A stretch of 64,000 nucleotides of DNA from Pieris napi (lineage: Eukaryota > Arthropoda > Insecta > Lepidoptera > Pieridae), in NCBI RefSeq assembly GCF_905475465.1, contig NC_062235.1:1684001-1748000 (forward strand), in the 5' to 3' direction. The notes beneath the pieces are model-generated. The model was not told the origin of the DNA. It searched no databases and saw only the letters and a list, made by a program, of their open reading frames with translations. The position numbers and the translations under genes are program-made. Positions 43,488 to 54,818 of this stretch are shown here, one piece after another. Position 1 is the first letter of the stretch. Every line of letters begins with the position of its first letter.

Positions 43488-43566
43488 AATAAGAATAAGT
43501 ATCGCAATACAGCGAGGAAATGCTGCCAGCGTTAAAGGTACACTGCCACAGGGGCCAAACTTTTCT
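43488..43566 (-). repeat. repeat Z, copy 3
   Basis: tatcgcaatacagcgaggaa, atgctgccagcgttaaagg, tacactgccacaggggcc, inverse of 23159-23225. It starts only a few bases from the MITE-Y end. Confidence 0.6.
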
Positions 43567-43599
43567 TTTTAATTATTTTTATTATTACTTTGTAAGTTA

Positions 43600-44910
43600 A
43601 GAAAATTGTAAATGTACACAGGTACACAGGTACTTGATTGTATATTTAAATACACATATTTATGATATTAATTCCCTTTAAAATCTATTTAAACGTAAAG
43701 TGTCATAAATATGATGTGATCTGCATCGTTGTTACAATTGATTTAATTATAAGTTTTAAAACAACGTGTATGCATATTATGCAAGAAAATATGATATCAC
43801 AAATTCTATAGACTTACAAATTTATTGTATTAGAACATAAGCTAGCAAGGGTAATTTTTAAACAAGAACCACAAAATAAAAAAATATAATTTATAATAAA
43901 AAGGCCCGTTGAATTTTCAATCATGACAAAAAAAAATACCGCTTAGGGTTTTTACATTTTGAAACGAACCTATATAACATACATACATTCTACGTTCTAA
44001 GATCCATGAACGGATTCTCCGTGATCATACTGCTATCAAACAAATCGCATCTACTAAAGACAATTTTCTTGAATTTTCTTTGCATCGACTAAGATCTGAA
44101 TAGACTCAACGTTTTGTAATTCGTCTATTTTATTTCGACCAAAAATACCTAAGTCAGATATTTTAATTTTTCTATTAAAAGATGATTCAAGAAACAGACA
44201 CATACATTTGTCCATTCCATACTTTACTGGGACATTGTGTCTAGTTACTGCAATCCCGCGCGTAAATTACGTAATTGATCTTATAATTTATTCATTTGTT
44301 CTTTTGTTTTTATAGACTATTTATGGAGCGTCTAAAGGACTCGTTAACAAAGTCATAAAAAAATGTAGCGTCAAAGCGGCCAATGTGCTCTGTAGAAATT
44401 ATTTTTGACACCTACACCTAAATTTTCTTATTCAGAAACTTTTGTTGAATTTATATGAAAACTACTATAATTACGTATTAGAGAATATGATAAAACCCGA
44501 GTTAAATTAAAGTTGTCGGTGGACTCGTGTAATTAACTTAATGATTTCATATAAGTGAAAATAATTCAGTCATTTGAATTAGACGTTTCATTGTTGTTTA
44601 AGGTTTTCGTTTCACGGACAAAGAAATGCTTTAAAAGTGAACCAAAGCTCTAAAAATACTTTGTACAAATAAACTAACAATTAATATCATGCATAGGGTT
44701 TCACTTTAAAAATTAGTTTTCTTTTTATCTATTTTAAATTATTATTATTACTATGTAGGTTATATTGCATATATACTTTATTATATGCTGTTTGTATTTC
44801 CTGCGTTCGAATTTCCGGAGAATTGAAATAATTTCCGGGTTGACTACTATATTACGAATTGATATCTATGATAAATACAAACCAATATAAAAGTCAAAAA
44901 AATAAACAGA
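43600..44910. other. AT-rich, nothing recognised
   Basis: 1.3 kb with no supported gene or repeat. Confidence 0.45.
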
Positions 44911-45005
44911 ATTCCTCGGAGCAGTGAGGTCGCTTCATGCCCAGGAAGATATTGAGCTTCTGGAAGGAGGCTGGCATTGGCCAGGACTTTACGCACAACG
45001 GACTA
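44911..45005 (-). repeat. unnamed repeat Q, copy 2
   Basis: attcctcggagcagtgaggt, cgcttcatgcccaggaag and ggaaggaggctggcattgg, inverse of 14541-14633. Confidence 0.6.
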
Positions 45006-45354
45006 AATGGCCGTCTAAGAGCGGAAACTATAATGTCAATGAAATAAAGCGGGATTTATAAGTACCGTTTATAAATTATTAAACTTGGCATTGATGACGT
45101 CAGTGTTGAGTCACAATTATAACACTTTCGGGTCACTTAGCGAATCACGATAAAAATATCGGTTTGTTTGTAGTTTGTGGAGATCAAAGCATTTGTAGGC
45201 ATTTCGTTGTAAACGTTTGAATTGCATTAAAAGTCTGATTTATTCATAAAAATTCGTCCAAAATCACTCTTTCGTGTCTTTCTTTACTGTTTACAATGAT
45301 TAACAGTGATAACTTCAGTAAAATAGTGCAATTGGACACGTTTCATTTTATCCA
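45006..45354. other. nothing recognised
   Basis: AT-rich; a TCAGT-containing stretch near 45100 is not enough to call a promoter. Confidence 0.35.
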
Positions 45355-45530
45355 AGAGGATAATTCAAAGTTCAAACAATTTGTATGACTCAAAACTTAG
45401 CGAAAAGAGTGGCGGAGAGTTTCTTGCCAGTTCTTCTTGCCCGTTGGCTCTTGCGAGTTGCGATGTGGTAGTAAATGTAAATTTTGAATTAATTTAACAT
45501 ATTTGTGTACTTGTTTACCTATATGAATTA
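45355..45530 (+). mobile_element. LINE-G 3' UTR fragment
   Basis: gttcaaacaatttgtatgac, gtggcggagagtttcttgcc, and a diverged tail with gtgtacttgtttacctatatg. Confidence 0.7.
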
Positions 45531-45534
45531 CTAT

Positions 45535-45635
45535 TACTAGCGGTTGGCCGCCCGTCTCGTGAAGCGTGTCTTGTCCTGTGCCAGATGCAGCAACTCTTTC
45601 GCAATAGCAATACCCATCCACTCCCTAACGTTACG
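45535..45635 (-). mobile_element. LINE-like 3' coding fragment
   Basis: The minus strand reads REWMGIAIAKELLHLAQDKT then RFTRRAANR, a stop and a TAATAGTAAT tail. The pattern suits the extreme C-terminus of an endonuclease-RT LINE, but it is short. Confidence 0.35.
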
Positions 45636-46653
45636 AAGCTATGATTTTGTCCTTCTACCACGCTATTATATTTAATTGTAGGAGGTAGTAGAGTTCATGG
45701 CGCAACACGTGACCTTGGTACGCTTTCCGTTGTTTAATGTAGAAGATTTCGATTAGTTTTAGTATTTATTTTGATATCATCATTTATAAGGTAAGTGTAA
45801 CATTCGTATATTCTGTAAAAGAGTGGTAACCATGACAACGATGAGTCTTGCCTACATATTACAACTGTCAACTATTTTTGGATTAATCTTTGGGCTATCT
45901 TTAGGATCATCCTTGATTATCGTGTTCTCGGGCGATTGCTAGTAGGACCGTGGGGTTTTACTGGGTGCACATTAGCAAGTCAAAGCATTTTCCCATGAAA
46001 AATAATTCCGATATAGAGTATCAGTAAATGTAGAATGGTCTTACGTAGACCAGGCACGGGACAGATAATTGAACGGCCCAGTTATGTTGTAGCTTTTGAC
46101 AACGTATTTTTATATTAAAGAAATATCGCAATATTGAAAAACCATTCGGTTCAATGACCTTTGGATCGACACTTTGGAGCGCTGATTCTTTGAACTAGGC
46201 CTAATTTATCTGTATTAATCCGTTGTATATTTTATTGTTCTTTAAAAGTCTTTTCGGTATTAAATTTCTGTAGACTATAAATTTGTAGACTGTAGACTGT
46301 AAATTTAGGCAGTAGGTACGCTTACACTGTTTTTTTTTTAAACTAGTACTGAGGGAGGATCGTCACCTTATTAATATTGTATTGTATTGATTTCTGATGT
46401 ATTGTAAAAAAATATCGAGAACTTCGAATCGAGAAATTACGCGACTCGTGATATTTCCTTGTCACCCGATAAATCGTGTCCATTGTGATATAATTATCGC
46501 CCGTCATAGAATCACAGCTCTCGGATGATTCATACGTACAATGAGAACAATAATGTTTTTATGCGGAAACTGATGGTGAACATGAGTTTGCCATAAATTT
46601 TTTGTCATTAATAGCTTTTTGTAGAAAATGTGTTAACTTTGAATTATAGAAAA
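45636..46653. other. nothing recognised
   Basis: No supported gene. A small triplicated ctgtaga/ctgtaaattt stretch is present near 46268-46310. Confidence 0.4.
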
Positions 46654-47180
46654 CTAGCGACCCGGCCTGGCTTCGCACGGGTGCAATGCTGATACTAAAT
46701 TCAAAGTGCTCTGTAATATCTTAGAAAATATTCATTAAAATGATATCCTGTAAAGGGCCATATAGATCTATATTAAATCAACAATGTATTTAAGGTATTT
46801 AATTGGATAAGGATTAATGCTGTATTGGTTAAAATCGCTTCGAAAATTAGCCATTATTTGTCGTAAAAAGTAAATGACAAAAAAATGCTATTTGGGATAT
46901 TCATAAGAGATTCAGAAATAATAATACCATCGCGGAGTTTTCTGTAGACCTTTTCAATGTATACATTACTTAGTACATTATTTTGATAAATCTCGTAGGG
47001 TTCAGCTTGCGTTTGCAATATAAGCGGAAAAATTGTAATTATTTACGACATCACATTAGAAACTGCAAAAATAACAATATTTCTCCGCTATTTAATGGAT
47101 ATTATTATAGATATAAACCTTCCTCTTCAATCACTCTATCTATTAAAAAAAACGCATCAAAATCCGTTGCGTAGTTTTTT
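46654..47180 (-). mobile_element. degenerate CTAG-ended (Helitron-like) repeat
   Basis: Opens CTAGCGACCCGGCCTGGCTT with cgcacgggtgcaatgctg, a terminus common in insect genomes, and runs to cgcatcaaaatccgttgcg-tagtttt near 47178. Its other end is not clear. A 63-codon open frame inside (46983-47174) follows repeat sequence and is not called. Confidence 0.5.
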
Positions 47181-47600
47181 TTTCTTCGAAACGAAATGAA
47201 CTAACAGTTCTTCAAGAATACCTTTCGGTAATTCGCTCATTCATTAGACGCTCTACGCCTTCTAATGCCTCTGTTCTATAATCACCTACACATAAACATG
47301 ATAAAAATAATATGTTAACAGTAAAATAAATAATTTATTAACACAAGTTAAAAAGAGTTATCACGTTATCTAGTTCAAATCCACTTCCTTTATGTGTACT
47401 AATTTTAATATCCCTTTATCTATGGTGAGTTAAATCGTACGATTTAATTGGGATGTAGGGCATAAGATAAGCTTTGTTACGAATTCAATATTTTAAAGGT
47501 CGATGAACTTTGATGTGGGTAAACTAAACCTATAGGTTCCATCAGCGTTATTGATATTTAATAAGTTCGACGGCCTTGAACTCCGGGAAACCTATGACTT
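47181..47600. other. nothing recognised
   Basis: AT-rich. Confidence 0.4.
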
Positions 47601-47624
47601 TCTGTATAATTGTTGTTATATTTA

Positions 47625-47915
47625 AAGCTGCAGCAGAGCTTCTTCAGACGTCGAGGCAACGCAATTCCACACGTATCATCTCGACGTCTGCCTTGCGATT
47701 CTGTTACTCACTTTTCGAACTCACACAGCGGTTTTCGCATCGGCGGTCGCTCTCAAATCAGTCGTGAAGTAGTCATTTTATGATTTGGCATTCTGATAAA
47801 CAATAAACTACAAGCTCCCACCTTTTCAGAATAGGATCCTTCACGAGAAGAGCGTACACTTCTTTAAAGCACTCGCGAGCCCTCTGGCATTGAGTGTTAC
47901 CCCCGGATCTATAAA
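47625..47915 (+). mobile_element. LINE-D fragment split by a foldback MITE
   Basis: Left part gcagagcttcttcagacgtc ... catctcgacgtc parallels 40176-40240. After the MITE, aggatccttcacgagaagag, cgtacacttctttaaagc and ctcgcgagccctctggcatt parallel 40347-40410. Confidence 0.6.
47688..47834. mobile_element. foldback MITE-F, copy C, one arm plus loop
   Basis: CTGCCTTGCGATTCTGTTAC arm to gatttggcattctgataaac, then the loop in the opposite orientation to copies A and B (aataaactacaagctccc, ccttttcagaat). The second arm is absent. The inverted loop suggests recombination between hairpin strands followed by deletion. Confidence 0.75.
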
Positions 47916-48019
47916 AAAAGACACTTTGTAGGTCGCAATCGCGGAGTGATAGGAAACATAAAGAATTATGTACCACAAAAACGGTTCGGTGGCCGTCAAT
48001 ACACAATCTTATACTATAA

Positions 48020-48328
48020 CTAGCTGACCCGGCAAACGTCGTTTTGCCATGTTTATCATTTATAATAAAAAATAGGGGTTGATCGTAGAGGGGTGAAAAT
48101 TTGGGGTTGTGTATATTTTTTAATGCATAAAAAAATAACAAATAAAATTATCTAAAAACAAAAAAATATATAATTTAGGGGTGGACTACCCTTAACATTT
48201 AGGGATGAAAAATAGATGCTGTCCGATTCTCAGACATACCCAATATGCACACAAAATTTCATGAGAATCGGTCAAGCCGTTTCGGAGGAGTTTAACTACA
48301 AACACCGCCGAGAATTTTATATATTAGA
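48020..48328 (-). mobile_element. Helitron-like element, third subfamily, copy 2
   Basis: CTAGCTGACCCGGCAAACGT opening (plus orientation) after A, closing cgccgagaattttatatatt-aga before T. It parallels 29839-30115 with a few indels. Confidence 0.78.
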
Positions 48329-49153
48329 TAAGTCATGAGTACATACCTCGTTGTAGTGTTTCCTTACTAGGAAGTCACAATAACGTCATCCGTAAGGATT
48401 TGGAGAAATTGTTAGTTTGGGAACAAAGAGAGGTTAGACTGATGCTGTACCTTGCCTGACAATAATAGTTCCAGAACACGCACAAAACACTCACTATAAA
48501 AGTCTAAATGGAGGACGTCACTATTGAAGAAATTAACAAAAGTATATATAAAATGCATCAAACGTTACCCGAGTGAATCTCAACAATGACTAATGAATAA
48601 ATGTGAGAGGATCGGCCGAGTTTAATAATTTTTGAGATTACCCTTATCAAATTTAATCAAATTAAAAATATGTATTTCGAACAGTATTCCAAATTCAAAA
48701 CTATTGATTGGACAAATCAAGTCTATAAAATATCGCTCATTGGTACTTGGCCAAAGAAAGTTGATATTGATGGGTGTATAAAACAGTTGAAGGCTGACAG
48801 TAATTGCCAGTTAGGTACTAATTAAAAAATCCCGAGAATGCAATATCAATGTGTCCTACATTGACACTTTTTGCTTTGAAACCAGCTTTGGAGGACAAGC
48901 GTCTATAGATTCGAGTCATTTTTAAATTGAAACTTCACAATCTAATGAATAAACGTGGGCTTGTTAATTGGACTCTACGAATATTTGTTGGTTACGATGT
49001 TTTCTTGCTAAAAATGATGTTCTGCTGTACTGTGCAATGCAGTTTCTTCCGTGCTAATTTGCTTGTCATACTTAGGTATATTTAGATAGTTGTTGAACGA
49101 GACTTCGTCCGCGTAGTAATGAAAATATAAAGTACTATAAAAGCAAATAGGGT
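48329..49153. other. nothing firm
   Basis: An ATG at 48508 opens MEDVTIEEINKSIYKMHQTL and PE before TGA; too short and unsupported to call. Confidence 0.35.
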
Positions 49154-49432
49154 GCAGTGTTGGGATAGTCGCTTCAGCGTGCGACTCTTATACCTGAGGT
49201 CGTAGGTTCGATCCCCGGCTGTGCACCAATGGACTTTCTATGTGCCCATTTAAAATTTGCTCGAACGGTGAAGGAAAACATCGTAAAAACCGACATGTCT
49301 TAGACCCAAAAAGTCGATGGCGTGTGTCATACACTGGAGGCTGACCTACTTGCTGCTTGATTTAAAAATGATCATGAAACAGATTCATAAATCTGAGGCC
49401 AAGACCTAAAGAGGTTGTAGCCCCACTGATTT
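49154..49432 (+). repeat. SINE-A copy
   Basis: gcagtgttgggatagtcgct, intact B-box GGTTCGATCCC and full body to gtagccccactgattt. Confidence 0.85.
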
Positions 49433-49726
49433 ATTTATTTTAGAAAAGTAAATGCTTTCAGCCAACAGAAAAATATTCAGGTACAATAAGCCTAAAACTT
49501 TCGAGAGCTCGAAGTGATAAAATCTAATACGCTTTTGAGATACAGGAGTAGTTAAAAAAATTCTTTAGGTACTCCTACTCATAAACTTTTGAGAGTTCTT
49601 AAACCACTTTTATCAAAGTAAATCCGTATGCCAACTATACAGTACACTCCTTCTCTGCCAAATTTCATCTTTGTACGTGAGACGGATTTCAATGCAGCTG
49701 ATAGTAACCATTGTTATGACTATATC

Positions 49727-49815
49727 TCTATATGTATAAAATTCTCGTGTAACAATGTTCGTTCCAATACTCCTACGAAACGGCTCGACCGATTCTTATT
49801 AAATTTTTAATTTCG
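49727..49815 (+). mobile_element. Helitron-like 5' fragment
   Basis: tctctatatgtataaaattc, tcgtgtaacaatgttcgtt and cgaaacggctcgaccgattc: the 5' end of a TC...CTAG element, without its 3' end. Confidence 0.45.
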
Positions 49816-50127
49816 TAAAAAGTGCAAGTTTAAGTAAGATATTAAGATACAAATACACCCGTTATATGTATATATTTCGCGCGTATTACTTTACCATGAC
49901 CGTAATTGTGTGTAATGGTGTCAAATTCTCCTTACAATTGTCTGTTTACTCTCAGTCAACTGAGTAAATAATGGGCTACCATGAACTAATTTACATTTAA
50001 AACCTATAGAAATACGGCGGATGTAATTTTTTATCACACTTTTGATTTGTATAATAACGTAATTTACCATAAAGTATATTGACTGACTACGCTGTCAAAA
50101 ATTATAAAACTAACTCGTACGTATATG

Positions 50128-50378
50128 TGTTGGCCTTGTGGCCTTGTGCGACTCGCATCCTTGAGGCTGTAGGTTTGATCCGGCTGTACACCAATGGACT
50201 TTCTTTCTATGTGCGCATTAGCTCGAACGGTGAAGGAAAATATCGTGAGGAAACCGGCCTGCCTTAGACCCAAAAAGTCGACGGCGTGCGTCAGGAGGCT
50301 GATTACTTACTTTCCTATTAGACAAATGACAGAAATCTGAGGCCCAGACCTAACAATGTTGTAGCGCCACTGATTTTT
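50128..50378 (+). repeat. SINE-A copy
   Basis: gtgttggccttgtggccttg head, eroded B-box (aggtttgatccgg), body to gtagcgccactgattt. Confidence 0.82.
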
Positions 50379-50784
50379 TATCTATGAGAAGCAAATTTGA
50401 ATGTTATTAACCAGAAGCTTGACACTCTTAGCCACGAAGATAATTAACATAAAATAATTGTGTTTTAGAACTATTACTCTAGTTGGAGTGTTCTTCTCTA
50501 TATCAGAGAATATTTCGAGCTCCTTTTTCCTGGTACATTTAATTAGGTCATTTGGTCGTCGCTCATTTTTATGGCACGTTATCTTTACCCTGTCCACAAC
50601 CCAATTCTCTCGAATATCTTGAGTAAGTAACTTGTGACATTCCCAGTACTTTCGCTTAATTTTCTCGAGTTAGGTTAATTGAACATTCAAAGCGGTTCTT
50701 AGATATTATAATAACAAACTTTATTTGCCTTTTCACAATTTACATGCTGCAAGTATTGACCATCTTCGTGAGAGGCTGGTGGTT

Positions 50785-51075
50785 ATACAGTCGAGGATCG
50801 AATGTATGACCTCAGCCTTGCGATTCTGTAACTCACTTTTCGAACTCTCACAGCGGTTTCGCAGCGGCGGTCGCGCTCAAATCAGTCGTGAAGCAGTCAT
50901 TTTACGATTTGGGATTCTGATAAGGAAGGAGCTTGTAGTTTATTGTTTATCAGACTGCAAAATCGTAAAATGACTGTGTGAGACAAAAACCGCTGTGTGA
51001 GTTCGAAAAGTGAGTTACAGAATCGCAAGGCTGGGATGAGAATCGCACTTTGAAGCCACTAGGTCAACACTGATC
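50785..51075 (-). repeat. SINE-A head split by a foldback MITE
   Basis: cagtcgaggatcgaatgtat and gacct before the MITE, ggatgagaatcgcactttga and agccactaggtcaacactga after it, together rebuilding the inverse of the tRNA-like head. Confidence 0.75.
50813..51033. mobile_element. foldback MITE-F, copy D, nested in SINE-A
   Basis: CAGCCTTGCGATTCTGTAAC arm and its inverse ending CGCAAGGCTG, with loop gataaggaaggagcttgtag. The right arm carries a deletion near 50978-50990. CAG and CTG bound the left and right ends. Confidence 0.85.
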
Positions 51076-51682
51076 TAAGACTGACTAGCAGACTGCAAAG
51101 TACTAACTGTAGTATACGGGAATCATACGGACAAACACTCGACTTGAATCCTATCCTAAGACTCCATATAGCACGGTCGCGGTAGTGAGTATTCTAACAG
51201 CAATTTGAAGGGCAATGACCTTCATATTTGCACTTTACGCGTAGTTCTCACAAAACTAGCCGTACGATGAGTTTGCATTACAAACACTCAATTAGTTACA
51301 CCTTTGATGCTTGACAGTAATTTTCTTTTAGTGGTAATTTGGTACCGACCTGTTTCATACAAGTCGCAAAAGAACATACTAAGTTTGTCTAAAGTACTTC
51401 TGTATATTAAATAATATTTAAAATGCTTTCTGGACTGAAAGTATCAAGAAGTTTGGTAGAAGCACTTTTAGCAGTACCTAGTAAGACAATACTTCTTTTG
51501 TTGTAGGTATAGTATTTTTGTCGTGGTCAAATATTACGCTACACCAGGAGACAGTTAGTGTATAATATAAGTAAGGTAAGAAGTGAAGAACTTCTCCCTA
51601 AATTTCCAGCATTCTCTTGATTGGAAAACCAAAATCCAGATTGAATACCTTCCAAATTTAAAACATTAATTATTAAAATAAC
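51076..51682. other. nothing recognised
   Basis: AT-rich. Confidence 0.4.
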
Positions 51683-51953
51683 TAGTGGCGCTACAACCTT
51701 TTCTTGGTGTGGGTCTCAGATTTCTGTTTCTGTTTCACGATCATTTGTTAATATAAAATACAAGAAGGTGATCAGCCTTCTGTACCCGACACGATTTTTT
51801 GGGTCTAAGGCAAGCCGGTTTCCTTACGATGTTTTCTTTTGTTGTTCAAGCGAATGTTAGACATAGACAAAAAGTCCTTTCGTGCACAGGGGATCGAACC
51901 TACGACCTCAGGGATTAGAGTCACACGCTGAAGCCACTAGGCCAAAATTGCTG
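51683..51953 (-). repeat. SINE-A copy
   Basis: agtggcgctacaacc ... ccactaggccaaaattgctg, diverged, with deletions in the body. Confidence 0.82.
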
Positions 51954-53024
51954 CTGTTATTATTATAAAACATTTCATAAATTGGTACAAATACGTAACC
52001 TTATTAATTAAATTTATTTTCAAATATAATTTCTGTTAAAAAATATATATATTATATCGAAAGCCCTATTCTAACTTATACATAAAAACTACTCTATAAA
52101 GACCTTGACAGTTTCAAAGTAATATAATTTTTGTCGTCACTCCCCTGGCTCGTCGCGGTCTAATTGCAACAATAATTTTATGGACATACCAATTTAACAA
52201 TACTAAAATCCTCCGCCAGAACGGCGTCCATACGAGACAGCACATAATCGTTAATTTTAAACGTTTTCACATCGTATTCACACTTTGCCCATTCATGTAA
52301 TTAAAATTTAGGCAGTTCATTCTTCAATCTATTTATTTCTTAACAGTTTTTATGGGAGAGCGTTAAAATTTGTCTAATAAAACAGAACATTCGAACATTG
52401 CTACTACATTGAAAGAACAGAGAATGGCCGACACCTTTTTTTATTGCGGTCCACCAAAATTTGTTTATAAGCCCTTAAAAATAAATAAGGAAGTGCATTG
52501 AAAGTTTGGAAACGGATTGAAAAAAATATATTTTGCGTACATTAATTAATTTCATAATTTACAAATTTACAGACATTTTTACAATCAAATGTAGTTGTAG
52601 CATTCGAAAATGTAATTAAAAATGTATGCTTTGAAAGAGATTCCGTTGAAATAGGACAGCTACTCGAAAATAAATAGGCTCTTTTTAAAGTCGAGTTTGT
52701 GTTGCAGACTCGACACAAACTTGAAAAGAGCCTTCTTCATACTAATTAATGTGGGTTAATTGTCAGTTTGAAACTGAAACTGAGGGTATATTTACGAGAT
52801 GTGAATTAACAAGGTTTTCTTAATTGGATTAATTTATTGGCTTTATAATAAAAAATGACTGTTTCTTGTTTACGGTTACAATAATTATTACATTATATAG
52901 CTTTAGTAATTCATTTTTTAAATTATTATTTGTATGGAAGCGCTACTTGGCTGCTTAATTCGTAACGTACTCTATTTTAACAAAACATTATTTGACGATT
53001 AAAGCTACAGCACTTTATAATTAA
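51954..53024. other. AT-rich; imperfect hairpin at 52677-52733
   Basis: ggctctttttaaagtcgagt then ttgtgt faces acacaaacttgaaaagagcc. No gene recognised in the rest. Confidence 0.4.
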
Positions 53025-53220
53025 AAAATAGAGTCAAAAATCATTTATTCATATAGGTAACACAATGTACACTTATGAACGTCAAAAAAGAAATATACAT
53101 TAAATGCTTCTAAATTTACATTAACTGCCAGTTCTCAAATCAAGGGAATGGAAGAGAAGAACTGGCAATAAACTCTCCGCCACTCTTTTTAATCGCCAAG
53201 TTTTGTGTTTATACTTTACA
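53025..53220 (-). mobile_element. LINE-G 3' UTR fragment
   Basis: Inverse of the 3' UTR: catttattcatataggtaac, gtacacttatgaacgtc, actgccagttctcaaatcaa, aactctccgccactcttttt, aatcgccaagtttt. Confidence 0.78.
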
Positions 53221-53426
53221 CAATGTTTGTAAGGAGCTGCAACCATTACACCATGTTCCACATGACTTGATTACTTAAGATAAGTAATAAATAGTAATAA
53301 AATAAATTAAAAACAGAAATTTGTCCTCTATCAGCAGGAGGCATGGTGAAATAGGAGCACGCACTTACATTCTCGTGGGAACAACACGCAAATACATAGT
53401 CGAATATATTATTAATTTTTGAGCCA

Positions 53427-53641
53427 TGTTAACATAGTCGCTTCAGCATGAGATAGCCATCCCCGAGGTCGTAGGTTTGATTACCCCAGCAACAATATAC
53501 TTTTTGTATTCAGTAGTACGGTAAAAACATCGAGAGGAAACCGGATTGCTTTACACCCAAAAAGTCCTCGGCGTGTGTCAGGCAGGAGGCTGATCTATAC
53601 TTGCCTATTAGATTGACAAATGATCATGAAACAGATACAGA
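53427..53641 (+). repeat. SINE-A copy, diverged
   Basis: agtcgcttcagcatgagata, gaggtcgtaggtttgatta, acccaaaaagtcctcggcg and atgatcatgaaacagatac; 3' end lost. Confidence 0.72.
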
Positions 53642-53644
53642 GAA

Positions 53645-53815
53645 AAAAATTTTTTTAGAGATACTGATTTTAATATTAATTTTTGTTTACACAAGAGATT
53701 TGTATGGGTAAAACATAGACACGATTCTCCGTGCCTTTGATGATCACGCCTAAACTCGTGATAATCTGGTAGCTCCAAATGAACTTGTCTATGCCCATAT
53801 TTGTGCACTATAATA
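53645..53815 (-). other. unidentified protein-like open stretch
   Basis: The minus strand reads VHKYGHRQVHLELPDYHEFR, then RDHQRHGESCLCFTHTN, after an acceptor-like TATTATAG at 53812. GC content is higher than the flanks and the residue mix (H, R, E, Y, C) is protein-like. It is not a match to a family I can name. No start, no clear donor and no second exon. It could be an exon, a processed-gene scrap or chance. Confidence 0.2.
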
Positions 53816-54350
53816 TTTATCGCTAGTCTTTGAATAAAACGCTAAATAATTCTGAAAAAATTCAAAAAGAAAACTCGAATTTGATTCATAGTTGTTGTAA
53901 TGTGGGCGTTTAGTATTCTAATACCATTATAGAATCATTATGAACTTTGACAAATGGCCATTTGATGTTCCGCTAACGTTGCGACAGTCTGTGGGCGACC
54001 TTATGTTTTTTTATCGCTTTGAATATTTTCTTTTGTGCCAGTCCGCCTGTTATGCTAATTGATATCTATACTCGAACAAAATATAAAGGAGATCATGTTG
54101 AAACATTTTTTTAAACTTATAAATATGGATATTTTGGCGGGGAATGATTTTAAAAATACGATATGAAAAGAGGTTTCATATAGTTTTAAAGTTGCTTTTG
54201 TTAAAAATAGTTTATTATATTTAATTTTAAACAAGTTTTTAATAGAGGCATTTTAATATTTATTGAATGATCCAAGAAAATCTTTTAAATCCCCGGATAC
54301 ATTGAGGTATAGGTTAAATCACTTCTTTGGCAGGTAAATAAAATAAATAA
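53816..54350. other. nothing recognised
   Basis: AT-rich. Confidence 0.4.
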
Positions 54351-54622
54351 ATTAGTGGCGCTACAACCTTTTTAGGTCTGGGTGGATTTCTGTATCATCA
54401 TTTGTCTAGGCTAGTAGGTGATCAGCCTCCTGTACCTGACACACACCGTTGACATTTTGGATGTAAGACAAGCCAAACCGAATCTCACGAAGTTCTTTTT
54501 CACCGTTCCAGCGAATTTTAAATGCGTAAATAGAAATAAAGTCTATTGGTGCTCAGCCGGGACCGAACCTACGACCTCAGGAATGAGAGTTGCATGCTGG
54601 AGCCACTAGGCCAACACTGCTC
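54351..54622 (-). repeat. SINE-A copy
   Basis: attagtggcgctacaacc ... ccactaggccaacactgctc, with several small deletions. Confidence 0.83.
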
Positions 54623-54818
54623 ATATGGCATGTATTTTAAGCAGATAAACTTTAATCTATTTATAGTCACCATTAAGTCTTAATGGCTTTGGGACGTTAA
54701 ACTGATTTATTTTTCAAAACAACTGGAAAACGCAGAAAGTAGTTTTAAGATTATTTTGTGATTGTGATGATAACAGGATTTGAGGCTTCCCCAACAATCG
54801 AATTATACGGCTTTCTAG

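Noticed and set aside
48508..48576. possible first exon MEDVTIEEINKSIYKMHQTL
   Set aside because: 22 codons, no donor or promoter evidence; not distinguishable from chance.
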